A DNA stretch of 20,653 nucleotides. Source: Apostichopus parvimensis (lineage: Eukaryota > Echinodermata > Holothuroidea > Aspidochirotida > Stichopodidae). How positions within the stretch are numbered: the first letter of the stretch is position 1; the number at the start of each line of letters is the position of its first letter. The stretch is taken from the NCBI GenBank assembly GCA_000934455.1, contig KN896505.1, positions 4,133 through 24,785 of the forward strand, in the 5' to 3' direction. A program made the position numbers and the translations under genes. Below the pieces are notes generated by a model. The model was given only the letters and a program-made list of their open reading frames with translations. It was not told the origin of the DNA and searched no databases. Of the stretch, positions 1 through 8,698 are shown piece by piece.

Positions 1-370
1 CCTCAAAATATCTCTCTCTGAGGAGGATGGGAGACACTTTCAAGTGCCCTTTGAATCCAACAAAGTGGTTAATTTGCATATGAAAGAGATATCAGTCCCC
101 TTTGTTTTGGACAATTTAAAGGGTGATACATTATAAAGAGGGGAAAATCTTGACTGCTTAAAAACAGAAGAAAAAAACACCATTGAAAGCCACACATATG
201 AAGAAAGTTTACAACAGGTCTGTGTAATATTGTATGTGAACTGATTACTAAAACTATGTCAAGATTTCTACATTAAATATACCATAATATTGTTTACCAT
301 ATGAAGTACAGAGGAACAGCTAATACGCTTTTATGTAATCGGTATGTGTGGGCGATGAAGGTGCATTTAG

Positions 371-480
371 TGGGGGGGGGGGGGAGGTGAGGGTGTTGGA
401 GAGGAAGACTTGTTTTGTTCTGTTAATTGTAAGGGGGAATAAGTGGGAGGGGGAAGGGAAGGTTGGGAGGGGGAGGGGAG
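371..480. repeat. G-rich low-complexity block with a G13 run
   Basis: It starts with an uninterrupted run of 13 G (372-384). Further G3-G5 clusters follow at about 433-480. Four or more G-runs in close spacing could in principle form a G-quadruplex on the plus strand. No gene-like signal surrounds it. Confidence 0.8.
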
Positions 481-522
481 ATTTACTTCTTCAAGCCTAC
501 AGAGTGCATTGCATCTTTTTGC

Positions 523-556
523 GTGGTTGTGTGTGTGTGTGCTTGAATGTGTGTGT
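523..556. repeat. (GT)n microsatellite, imperfect
   Basis: Two short GT runs separated by a CTTGAAT interruption. Simple repeat. Confidence 0.8.
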
Positions 557-769
557 AATAAACTACATGATATGGAGTGTTAACCCTTTGGACACATATC
601 ATACCAACAGTTTTTAAAAGGCATTTTATGTTTAAACATTTCTTTTATGGATAACCCTTATCATCAAACAAATCTCATCTGTTTACATGTAATTAGTTAC
701 TGTAATATATCATTAACCCACACCCAATTGAGAAAGACATATTTGTCAAGAAAAGTCACACAAGATAGA

Positions 770-892
770 GGCTGAAAAGGAAAGGTAAGGGAAAAAAAGG
801 TTAGAAAAAAAAGAGGATTAAGGAAAAAAAAAGGATTAGCAAAAAAGAAGAGAATTAAGTAAGGAAGAAAAATGGAAGGAAATGGAAAACAA
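770..892. repeat. polypurine (A/G) tract
   Basis: About 120 bases almost entirely A and G, built from degenerate blocks of A-runs followed by GG and ATTA. Low-complexity purine tract, able in principle to form triplex DNA. No coding signal. Confidence 0.75.
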
Positions 893-2615
893 ATACTCTT
901 TCATTTAAGCATCTCGTTGACATTCTCAACACCGGTACATTTAATTACATCTCTCTGTGACATTGCATCTGTGAAACTGTGATAATTGAATCAAAGAACA
1001 CATATATGACACATCTTATATATTCACAAAAGGACCGAGCAGAGAGATACAAAATTGTCTGATTTGGAGATCATAATATAGAGAAGAAAGAGTGTTATCT
1101 TGCTGTTTATTGGAATTTGTAAACAAGTCATTATTAAGCTATGACTCTGTAACTTTAACTCTGCTGATGTTTTTCTAAGAAGTTGTGAGTTACCATGAGT
1201 CATGTGTATGTACTGTACTGATATGCTCAGGAAGAACAAAGAGTGAAACAGAAAAACAATGTTTCAGCCAGAGAAGGATAAACTTAATGGGCATCAGTTT
1301 TATTGCTTCTGCGAATTAAACCAATGGTAAAAGTGCCATTGATGCCCCTGCCTCTTGCCATAATGCCCTTCAGAATCATTCCATAACAGACGTTGACAAA
1401 TACGATGCCCCCCCCACCCTTTTGATGAAGTTACTCTAGGTGCCCTTGTAATATTACCAAAGTAAATCAGGGCTAAAAATGGTCCGAAATTCAAGCGATA
1501 TATTTTTTTTCGCCAGAAATTTACAGCAATTTTAAAGTAGTTTTGGGGAATGTAAATTTCAAGATCGACGCAGAGTTTTATGTACAATCTCATGAATACG
1601 AACGTCCATAAGTTTAGCGTAAGTTTTCTAACAAGATTAATTATTCATACACATTTACAAACAAGTTGAAAATTAGTAAATTAGATCTATATCTCAGTGA
1701 TGGAGAATGTTTTGAGGATGGCAGTTAAAACACTGATCGAATCTTGATCATGAGTGACCGTTATTTGAACTTTTAGCATATTTGGAACAACATACCGATG
1801 ACCTTTACATGTGGTTGCTGTTAAACTTATCGTAGAAGTGCGGTGAAAACGCAACCCACAACGTTTAAATTGCTAGATGTATGATAATATTTCTGTCTCA
1901 ACTGCCAACCTTTTCCTCCTCCCTAGCCAGAGTCCCCATCTGTTGTACCCAGCTTGTTTGTTTATAGCTATCAGCTTTGAAGCAAATCAACAAGATTATA
2001 CACAAACAGTTCAAAAATTTATATCCTGTCCATCAGAAAAATTTTCTTCCAGACCTTCTTTTATAAAATCAGAACAGCACAACCGTAAAGTATCTATTTG
2101 TGATGATTACCGAAAATTTCATTCCGCGAAAGCCCCGTTTCTGGTTGTTTACGTTGACAAAAATCTGGTGATTTAAATTGCCTTCCATCTCTGGATGACT
2201 TTGACCATCCTAGCTGCGATGATGAGTTATGACTTGTTTTACATTGATTGCTGACAATCTGGAGCTGTTTGCCCGTACATGGCTGAATGGAGTTTAAAGC
2301 AATATGTTTCCACTGACAGATGGATACGTCTTATCAAATTTCAGGGGTCTCTGCGTACTTGTGGTTTCCTCGAGAACCTTGCAGATTGCAAAGAATTACG
2401 GAGGAAATCATGTAAAGTAGATATTTGTGGAGGGGATTGGCATTAGGATTCATAAAACACAGGAGAGGTCTAGGGATGACAGGAATATATTAGAATTTAC
2501 CCCATCATATTGAACATACCGAACAATCTCTACTACAGAAAATAAACAAAGTCATGACTATTAAAAGACGAAAACATTATAACTTTCAGGCGCTATTGGT
2601 TTATATGTGAAGTTA

Positions 2616-2642
2616 TTTTAGACTTGCTTAAGTCTTCAGTCT
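2616..2642. repeat. dispersed inverted-repeat motif, copy 1
   Basis: A 27-bp stretch containing arms AGACTT and AAGTCT around a 4-nt loop, followed by TCAGTCT. An almost identical motif lies at 8241-8268, but flanking DNA does not match. It may be the end of a dispersed repeat family; identity unknown. Confidence 0.5.
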
Positions 2643-2821
2643 AGCATTAGGCAGAGACACATAAGAAACATGCAGGCCATAATCACATTGCTGGCTTAAA
2701 AATCTGAGATTGCAACTGAAGTTCTATATAACTCTTTTGCTAAGGCGGAATTTCCCCCAAATGGAAGGAAGTTTATTCTTTCCATACATGCAGGCCCCAC
2801 CATTTGTATCGGACTCTACTA

Positions 2822-2857
2822 GTACATATATACATACACATATATGTATGTAGGTAA
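2822..2857. repeat. TA/CA/TG-rich microsatellite at SINE 3' side
   Basis: Imperfect (TACA)n/(TATG)n. It abuts the 3' end of the minus-strand SINE, and the second copy near 19795-19810 has a similar ATGT tail. It is therefore probably the SINE's own simple-repeat tail, though microsatellite DNA also lies on the head side. Confidence 0.65.
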
Positions 2858-3085
2858 TTTAGATCCTCCTGCAAGCAGGAACTCCCGAAGAAGCCATCAT
2901 TGGCTTATCAAAGCCGCAAGCTGACCGAAATTAGTCTCTAAGATTCATATTTAACGTCCATGATTATGAATTGTCAATTGTCAACAACTCTGTAACTGGA
3001 CGACATACATTAATCATGGAGTGACTCAAACTCGGGACCTTATGATTGAAAGGCACCGGCGTTAGCAACTGAGCTAACACTCCAC
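2858..3085 (-). mobile_element. tRNA-derived SINE, about 228 bp
   Basis: Read on the minus strand, it starts at 3085 with a tRNA-like head. GGAGTG at the 5' end pairs with CACTCC about 65 bases later, as in an acceptor stem. TTAGCTCAGTTGC resembles a Pol III A box and GAGTTTGAGTC resembles a B box. A tRNA-unrelated body follows. The 3' end carries TCCTGCTTGCAGGA, a hairpin with stem TCCTGC, then GATCTAAA and a TATG-type microsatellite tail. The same 3' end recurs near 19811-19836 in the same orientation. In the SINE family this is a non-coding retroposon mobilised by a partner LINE. I cannot name the family. The cloverleaf is imperfect and the body is attached, so I do not call it a tRNA gene. 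Confidence 0.75.
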
Positions 3086-3147
3086 ATATATATACCTACA
3101 TACCTACCTACATACGTAGTACACACATACATATACACACATACATT
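3086..3147. repeat. (TACA)n/(TACC)n microsatellite
   Basis: Imperfect tetranucleotide repeat immediately beyond the SINE head. With the similar tract at 2822-2857 it suggests that the SINE inserted into pre-existing microsatellite DNA. Confidence 0.75.
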
Positions 3148-3641
3148 TGGATATATTCACTGGCTGTCACTTTCCAGAGTGTTCTTCATGTTTCCCATCA
3201 CGTGGTTCTTTTAATGCCAAGCTCCAACACTTTTCATGTAAACACCGGTGTGATGTTACACACATTTATTGCTGATACCTGCTATCAGTGCCTGCCACTC
3301 TGATGAGACATGATTGATCAAATCTTCTTCTATGTTTACAAACCGAGCTAAAAATAAAACTAAGAATTTCATCAATGTAAAAAGAAATTGAGTATTGGAA
3401 ATGAAACCATGTTACAAAGAGGAAATGGAATGAGTTGGGATTTTTTTGTGCTTGGAGTCTTCAGTGTTTAAACTGTATATACTTGGCAGCAGAAACAATA
3501 CTGAGTCAATATTAATTAAGTGATATCAATTTTATAGCAAAGGTGTGTGAGAACACTTGAAAATTAAAATACGGAATTTGAAAACGTGGAGAGTAGCAAG
3601 TGATATACACTTAAAATTCTGGAGTATTGCCTTTATCACCA

Positions 3642-3653
3642 CCCCCCCCCCCC
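3642..3653. repeat. C12 homopolymer
   Basis: Uninterrupted run of 12 C, followed by GTCCCCC. One of several G/C homopolymers of nearly equal length in this AT-rich window. Confidence 0.85.
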
Positions 3654-4235
3654 GTCCCCCTCTTCCAACCATATGTAATAGAGACAAAAATTGCTTCAAA
3701 CTTCAATAAGCAATTAGGCACACCATCCATCATTTTATCTGACTGAGAGATTTAATTGTCTAAATATTAATTATGAATATACATTAAAATAATTGGGAAT
3801 AATGTGGAGAGTAAGAACATTCAGGAAGTTAATTTTGACAACATTTAGCTTTGAGAAGGTTAAATTTGTGACCAATACTGCTACACTTTAAATCAACGTG
3901 TCATCATTCAAAAGTGCAAGTCACGATTAATTAAACCAATCAGCAGAAGCATAATTTGCATACAAAGCTTGTTGTCATTTGTTACCGATCGACCTCGCCT
4001 TGATTTTCTTGATTACGAAATACAAAAGGACAAAAATATTGATGACATAAAGTAATTCAGCCCTTTTCAATAAAATATGTTTCCGATTGTTAAAATGAGA
4101 ATTTGTTCCGTTCTTTGAAATCATGTTCATCTATATTAGATAGACATGGATTTTTCACTTTAAATGCTTGTTAACAAAGAGCTATCTTATTAATCACACA
4201 GTCTGGAACAGCATCCAGTGTCAGGTTTTTGAAAG

Positions 4236-4303
4236 GAGTGAGTGTGGCCCGGGGGTTGTTGAAGCAGACTCCCCTATTGAGGGATCTGAGGCTCATTGCC
4301 AGG
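4236..4303 (+). mobile_element. possible tRNA-derived SINE head (weak)
   Basis: TGGCCCGGGGG (4245-4255) resembles a Pol III A box. About 30 bases later GGGATCTGAGGCTCATTGCC (4281-4300) resembles a B box and the end of a tRNA T arm. The rest of the element is not resolvable; AT-rich sequence follows. It could be a decayed SINE of a different family from the one at 2858-3085, or a chance match. Confidence 0.35.
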
Positions 4304-4625
4304 AAAAAATTGAAATTTTGAAATTTTATAATTTAAATGGTGCATTCTGAGTTATATTTGAACAATAAATTAGGTCTTTAATAAGGTCTAAATGTAAGAT
4401 TTTGCTAATAACTACTTTTGTTTCCTGCGTGAGGTCAGAAAGGGGACCTTCACCCCCACCCCCTCCCCCCCACCTACCTCCTCGAATCCTTGTCTGAACA
4501 AAACAGCAAACATGGAAGCTCGGCTTTTATAGGTGCATCAAACAATTTGTCCCTCTCTGTTCTCCATTTTTGAACAACGGTTTAATTACCCTCCTATCTA
4601 TCAAACAGCAATACATTTATAAAGT

Positions 4626-4655
4626 TCATGAGGCATGCACTCATGAGGCATGCAC
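4626..4655. repeat. exact 15-bp tandem duplication
   Basis: TCATGAGGCATGCAC occurs twice head to tail without mismatch (4626-4640, 4641-4655). The unit contains the palindrome GCATGC. Looks like a recent small duplication in non-coding DNA. Confidence 0.9.
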
Positions 4656-6379
4656 AAATTCAAATCTCAAAACCAAATTATATTTTTATCCTCACAGAAG
4701 ATGCCTGTTTATTCCAACCAGTCAAATACGGTGTCAGATGTAAGCACACACAAAAAAAGCACATAAAAATGTAACTATAATTTGGATAATTGTACATATT
4801 AAGGTAAAGAATTAATTTGAATAGATGATAACTTGGTGTGTATTATGTCTTTGAAGTCCTGTTTCTAACAGTAACCTTGAATTTAGACTTTTTGTTTTAT
4901 ATATGAGGGGTTAAAAATTCTGTTATGACCTTTGACCTATTTGTATTTTTGTAAAGTATAAGAATTTAACGCACCTGTTTCAAGTTCTCTATCAGCATTG
5001 CTATATCTGTAGTGCAAGTTGATTGATCAAAGACTTGTTATTGTTGAACTATTGTGGCTATTCATGCATAAAAAGTGCAATTTAGATAATTCAATTTAAC
5101 GGCAGCTAAGAAAAACATCCTCTCGCTTCTCACATCTGGTTTTGTGAAATTGGAATTTTTTTTGAAAAAAAAAAAGGATTTGTTTGGTCATGAGATTTTT
5201 CGATATTTTCAAATAGATTTTAGTTTATTTTACATTAGAAGATTCACTTCTTGATATGATATAAAGTGACCAGACCTTGATATGTATTGACAAAATAAAA
5301 GGCCAAATCTTAGAAGGATTTCAGATTTATAAGTTTGAAAAATATAGCAGATGGTGACTCCAGTGACAAGAGAGGTCATGCAACGGATAGGGTTAAGTTT
5401 TAGTTTTGTTAATCTTCTCCAGCTAGTTGAGACAGCGGTCAGTTAATAGCTTATATGACCTGCATTACCAGAATTGCAACACTTTGAGAAGTGTGCAAGG
5501 GGCTAGGAAAATTGGTCACTGATATGGTTGCAGGACCGGTATGGGGTGAAGAGAGGTTGGGTAAAGGGTTGGGAAGTTGAGAAAGAGAGATATAACATAA
5601 TACGTAAAGGTAAGGTACACAGTACAACAGCGGAATAATGTATCTGACAATGCATAACAAAATTCTGTACAAAAAATGGCCAATTGCTGTACAAACTGTA
5701 CAAAGGTGTTACAAATTATTAAACCTGCTGGTCTTAAGTATTCAATCATTTCATTACACTAAAAATACATCATGGTCCTCAAACTTCAAATCTTAACTAT
5801 TCTCTGTTACAGTTTAGTATTGTAACCCAAGTCAGATGACATGATTAACATATTAACAAGAGCATGTGACTTGCAGAGAAATTTCGTCTCAGACCTTTGT
5901 TAACCAAACTGCAGGTCACGGCGACCTCAAAAATATGCTAATTACGGTTGTAGCTTAAAACAGCGAGGTTTGGAATAACGGTTGCCCAATCTCAAAAGGC
6001 TACTTGAAATCCATACCTGAAATTGTAAAATTTCATTCTGTCTAGGTTCTTCAAATCGACGGAACTCGACAAAGGTATATAGACAGGGAAAGTAGGTTTT
6101 CACCGGGAGGTGGTTGTAGACGATAACCGACCATGATAGGAATAAAGTGTTTTGATTGAAACACAGGATTTATCTTCCTCTGTAGGCTAAGGAGTACAGA
6201 TGAACAAGGAAATACTCTAAGGACTACTTCTTCTACAAAATTCTCCAAGATTTAAGGTGGAAAAAACTCGGATCAATCTTAAATCTAGTTAACACAGGCT
6301 ATAAGTTCAGTCTCATTGAGATTTGCTGTTTGAATATTTAATTGCTAACTTTTTACTTGGGATCATTATCCAGAATGTT

Positions 6380-6387
6380 GTTAGAAT
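6380..6387. repeat. left target-site duplication of the hAT-like element
   Basis: GTTAGAAT here and ATTAGAAT at 6848-6855 flank the element: 7 identical bases, or 8 with one mismatch. The undisrupted copy B reads TTTAGAAT once, at 7448-7455. Confidence 0.85.
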
Positions 6388-6847
6388 CAGTGGCGGAGCT
6401 AGGGGTATTGGTCAGAGGGGGCAAGAATGGTCTGTAGGGGCGCTTTCGACACTATCTAAGTGGAGCGCCACCACAGGTTGGCGCGGAGCGTACAGAAATT
6501 TTTTGAGTCAAGGTACTCCTTAGATTGCCGGAAATGACCCTTTCCGGGCCTTGCTAATTTGCAGATAAACGAAGAATAAATAGGTGTCATCTCCATTTGT
6601 GACAACTCTGAAGTTTATATGGGTGTAAAAAGTACATGTGCTTCATCACAAGACCGCCGTTAGAGCATTTTGTCAGAAAATTACACCAACAAAATGTGAC
6701 AAATGTCAATAAGTAGATGAGAGCGCAATAATAAAGTCAATAATCGCGAATAAGTTAAAAATGGTAAAAAAAGGGCGCCAGTAGTCCATTTGAGTCCATC
6801 AGGGGGGGGCATTCGCCCCCCCTGACTGTATGGATGCTCCGCCACTG
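6388..6847. mobile_element. hAT-like non-autonomous DNA transposon (MITE), 460 bp
   Basis: The element begins CAGTGGCGGAGC and ends with its exact reverse complement GCTCCGCCACTG, a perfect 12-bp terminal inverted repeat. Weaker complementarity continues for about 35 bp (GTCAG plus G-runs). It is flanked by TTAGAAT on both sides, 8 bp if one mismatch is allowed. CAG-starting termini and 8-bp duplications are typical of the hAT superfamily. There is no transposase frame; the 66-codon frame crossing its left end is meaningless. Near the right end, 6800-6824 forms a hairpin with CAGGGGGGG paired to CCCCCCCTG. It sits inside duplication copy A, directly upstream of a candidate start codon, and copy B lacks it. 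Insertion therefore happened after the duplication. Superfamily assignment is inferred from termini only. Confidence 0.85.
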
Positions 6848-6855
6848 ATTAGAAT
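6848..6855. repeat. right target-site duplication of the hAT-like element
   Basis: ATTAGAAT, matching the left copy at 7 of 8 positions. Its last two bases form the start of the candidate ATG at 6854. Confidence 0.85.
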
Positions 6856-6938
6856 GTTACATCTCGTAACTCTTACAACGTCAGTTGCCACTCTAGGTTT
6901 GCTGTTGGCTTTCCTGATAATTGCCAATTCGTTTAAAG
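6854..6938 (+). CDS. candidate signal-peptide exon of the LamG gene (copy A)
   Basis: Opens with ATG at 6854 and encodes 28 residues plus one base. The peptide starts MLHLVTLTTSV, continues through a long hydrophobic core and ends LIIANSFK. ANS before F fits the small-x-small rule for signal-peptidase cleavage. After AAAG at 6938 comes GTATTG, a possible donor in phase 1. Joining to the acceptor at 8490 gives codon G|AG (Glu) and continues in frame into the LamG exon across a 1552-bp intron. Phase 1 is the usual phase between signal-peptide exons and extracellular modules. Against it: the donor is weak at +5, without splicing the frame stops at 6974-6976 after 40 residues, and a hAT-like element lies immediately upstream. 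It could also be a relic of a duplicated membrane-anchor exon. Splicing to 8491 is inference. Confidence 0.4.
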
Positions 6939-7300
6939 GTATTGAAGACTTGTCCCAACCGCGTGCGGCCATCTGAAAAAGTTAACTTTCTGTTGCTTGC
7001 AAGTGACGTTTTGTTCGTGTCGCTACAAAATGCAGACAGTACAGTAATGAAACGTGATACCTTGTTATCTATAGCTGGACCTGAGATGTCCATCGCTGTA
7101 TCGTTTGTACACTGTGCTGTGGGTATTGACCGCAGCTGTATGTACTGACTGTACACTAGTGTCTAATTGCCAATGGTAGCAAGCTGTGTGTGTGTATTTT
7201 CTGGGATCGATGGTGGTGTCTAACAGTTCTGTTACACCTCGTTCGAAACTAGGTCAGATTACCGGCATGAGACGTTTCTTTGTGCGCGAGTCTTCACACC
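6939..7300. other. spacer between duplication copies
   Basis: About 360 bp with no match in copy B and no recognised element. It contains the palindrome ACACTAGTGT (7153-7162). Overlapping frames on both strands (6893-7156) show no domain. It may be unrelated DNA retained between the copies, or an undetected insertion. Confidence 0.5.
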
Positions 7301-7536
7301 CTTTAAGGTTGAAAAAAACTCAGGTCAATCTTAAATCTAGCTAACACAGGCTACTTTTTCTCAAAGCAATTAGTTCAGTCTCATTGAGATTTGCATTCGC
7401 ATATTTAATTGCTAACTTTTTTATTCGTGATCATCCCCAGAATGTCGTTTAGAATGATACATCTCGTAACTCTTACAACGTCAGTTGCCACTCTAGTTTT
7501 GCTGTTGGCTTTCCTGATAATTGCCAATTCGTTTAA
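7301..7536 (+). repeat. direct duplication, copy B (empty transposon site)
   Basis: Counterpart of copy A without the 460-bp element. TTTAGAAT at 7448-7455 is the intact target site. It contains about 18 extra bases near 7352-7370 relative to copy A. The end of the homology is exactly 600 bases downstream of that in copy A. Confidence 0.85.
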
Positions 7537-7621
7537 CCCACCTAGAGACCCTCCCAGAATTGACAACAGGAAAGGAGCGTTGTACCTCTGTTTCACCTGT
7601 AATAATATGAATTCTGTATAG
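7442..7621 (+). CDS. short frame with N-terminal hydrophobic segment (copy B)
   Basis: 59 codons from ATG at 7442 to TAG. A short cationic start (MSFRM) is followed by a membrane-like segment, about residues 6-32, ending LIIANSF. A polar tail with NPPRDPPRIDNRKG follows. The shape is that of a signal peptide or a type II signal anchor, as in many Golgi enzymes, but I do not recognise the tail. TCATCCCCAG just before the ATG looks like a splice acceptor, which would put an untranslated exon upstream. Copy A has a nearly identical hydrophobic stretch; the only two differences are both amino-acid changing (I to L, V to G). The donor seen in copy A is absent. The visible phase-1 GTs here would create a TAG if joined to the exon at 8491, so this copy does not obviously feed the LamG gene. 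It may be a decayed exon, an alternative first exon or a tiny separate gene. Confidence 0.3.
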   Translation: MSFRMIHLVTLTTSVATLVLLLAFLIIANSFNPPRDPPRIDNRKGALYLCFTCNNMNSV

Positions 7622-8490
7622 AGCTACCTCCCAGCCACGAATGTTACTGCAGTAGATTGAGGATGACAGGAGGATGGGGTAGATCCATCAGGATTTGAAA
7701 TGCTTCTTAAGTAATGATCGATTGATAACTATTTATTTGCCTTTAAATGCTAAAGGAGGAAAGATGACAAATTTCAACTCACTGACTGGTTGCTTGGTGA
7801 TGTAGAAGTTATCGGTACAGGAAAAAGGGGTAGTTTTCCTCTTGAAACCTGTTTTTAAAACATTAGACATATGGTTGTCATGGAAACCCAGGGAAAAGGA
7901 ATTTACAAGACTTTGGGAATAGTCATGAACATTTTCACAAGGTGCCAATGGTCATAAAGCTTTGTTTGCCAGCCATGTCAAATGATGTATAAATAACTGT
8001 AAAGAAGAATTAAAGCAAACCCATCTAATCACTTGATAAAGATCTTTGATATGTTCAGTCACTGCTCTCCGCGAAAGAAAGGAAAACTTAGGTCAATTTG
8101 GCAGTTTTCTCAGAGTTTATAACTTTCTGTTTCTTGTTGAGATGCGAGCAACAACTTTCGTAATGTAGAAAAGCAATAAATAAATAGTTATGAACATGGA
8201 GAATGCATGAAACATTCAAATTTGTGCTGTGTCGTTTCACTTTTAGACTTGTCTCAAGTCTTCAGTCTGCTTCGACAAATTAACTCTAATTGTTCATGAC
8301 GATATCAATTATTTCATAATGTTATATAGACACTCAGAATTTTGATATAAATTTGGAAATAACTTCTGTAAATTTGAAATTTAAGGAATCCATCAAACCA
8401 TTTTCTACATGTAGGCTAGGCTTATTTTCTTATTTTTTTATACTTTTTTAAAATAATTTTTCATTTCAATTTCTGTTCTTATTATTATAG
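7622..8490 (+). other. probable intron upstream of the first LamG exon
   Basis: No exon recognised. The last 80 bases are T-rich, with a long pyrimidine tract ending TTCTTATTATTATAG at 8490, a convincing acceptor. It contains the second copy of the dispersed inverted-repeat motif (8241-8268). The frame at 7733-7948 minus has no recognisable domain. Confidence 0.65.
8241..8268. repeat. dispersed inverted-repeat motif, copy 2
   Basis: Arms AGACTTG and CAAGTCT around a TCT loop, followed by TCAGTCT. Matches 2616-2642 apart from a few changes in the loop. Confidence 0.5.
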
Positions 8491-8698
8491 AGATTCAAAT
8501 AATCTACCCCAGCTTTGAAGGGTACAGCCACATGGCCCTCCCAACACCGATCGGTGCCTATCACAGCTTTGAAATCAGGGTAGACTTCAAGCCAACGGAT
8601 CCAGACGGTTTAATCCTCTTTAGCAGCGAAAGAGCAGTCAAATCTGGTGTCGGGGATTTCTTCTCAGTGGCGTTATCGAAGGGTATCGTACAATTCAG
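8491..8698 (+). CDS. LamG domain exon, N-terminal half (pikachurin/agrin/perlecan type)
   Basis: 208 bp between acceptor TTATAG and donor CAG|GTAAGT. It enters in phase 1 and leaves in phase 2, encoding 68 full codons. Visible features in order: YPSFEGYSHM (residues 5-14), the first strand motif of pikachurin- and perlecan-type LamG domains; SFEIRVDFKP; DPDGLILFSS, the conserved GLLL strand; a variable loop; and GDFFSVALSKGIVQF. From memory, the first LamG domain of vertebrate pikachurin (EGFLAM) has a very similar FEG-F-S start, GDF-S-A strand and QFRFNCG run, making it the best guess. Agrin and perlecan domain V share much of this. Such domains are extracellular beta-sandwiches; in these proteins they bind partners such as alpha-dystroglycan or matrix components. 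The preceding intron phase (1) fits module shuffling after a signal peptide, EGF or FN3 exon. Higher GC than its surroundings. The family call is secure, the orthologue is not. Confidence 0.92.

Larger units (their letters stand above)
1..2821. other. gene-free stretch with low-complexity tracts
   Basis: No coding exon is recognised on either strand. The longest frames (99 codons at 1877 plus, 97 codons at 1300-1593 minus) show no domain, no codon bias and no convincing splice sites. The stretch holds a G-rich block near 371-480, a GT-rich block near 523-556, a purine tract near 770-892, a C8 run at 1408-1415 and half of a dispersed inverted-repeat motif at 2616-2642. If the LamG gene extends upstream, this is intron; otherwise it is intergenic. 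The sequence does not decide between these. Confidence 0.6.
3148..6250. other. gene-free stretch
   Basis: No exon is recognised. It contains a C12 run (3642-3653), a C-rich block near 4450-4473, a possible tRNA-derived SINE head (4236-4303), an exact 15-bp tandem duplication (4626-4655) and an A11 run near 5165. The minus-strand frames at 5451-5749 and 6051-6248 have no recognisable domain and overlap each other in several frames, as expected of chance. Confidence 0.6.
6251..6936 (+). repeat. direct duplication, copy A (carries a transposon)
   Basis: Apart from the 460-bp insertion at 6388-6847, this stretch aligns with copy B at 7301-7536. Both begin near TTTAAGGT and end with GCCAATTCGTTTAA. 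By eye the part upstream of the start codon is roughly 90% identical, with a 15-20 bp gap. The last 80 or so bases differ at only two positions. Beyond 6936 the copies diverge abruptly. In copy B the corresponding junction continues CCCACC, in copy A AGGTATTG. Confidence 0.85.

Noticed and set aside
1300..1593. 97-codon minus-strand open frame
   Set aside because: No domain, mixed composition, and the C-run and AT-rich DNA around it look non-coding.
1877..2176. 99-codon plus-strand open frame
   Set aside because: No recognisable motif, no signal peptide and no supporting splice sites.
3020..3085. Functional tRNA gene on the minus strand
   Set aside because: Pairing is imperfect, a long non-tRNA body follows, and the 3' end recurs elsewhere, so a SINE explains it better.
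5885..5945. AGGTCACGGCGACCT, an estrogen-response-element-like palindrome
   Set aside because: One mismatch from consensus and isolated, with no promoter nearby; expected by chance in a window this size.
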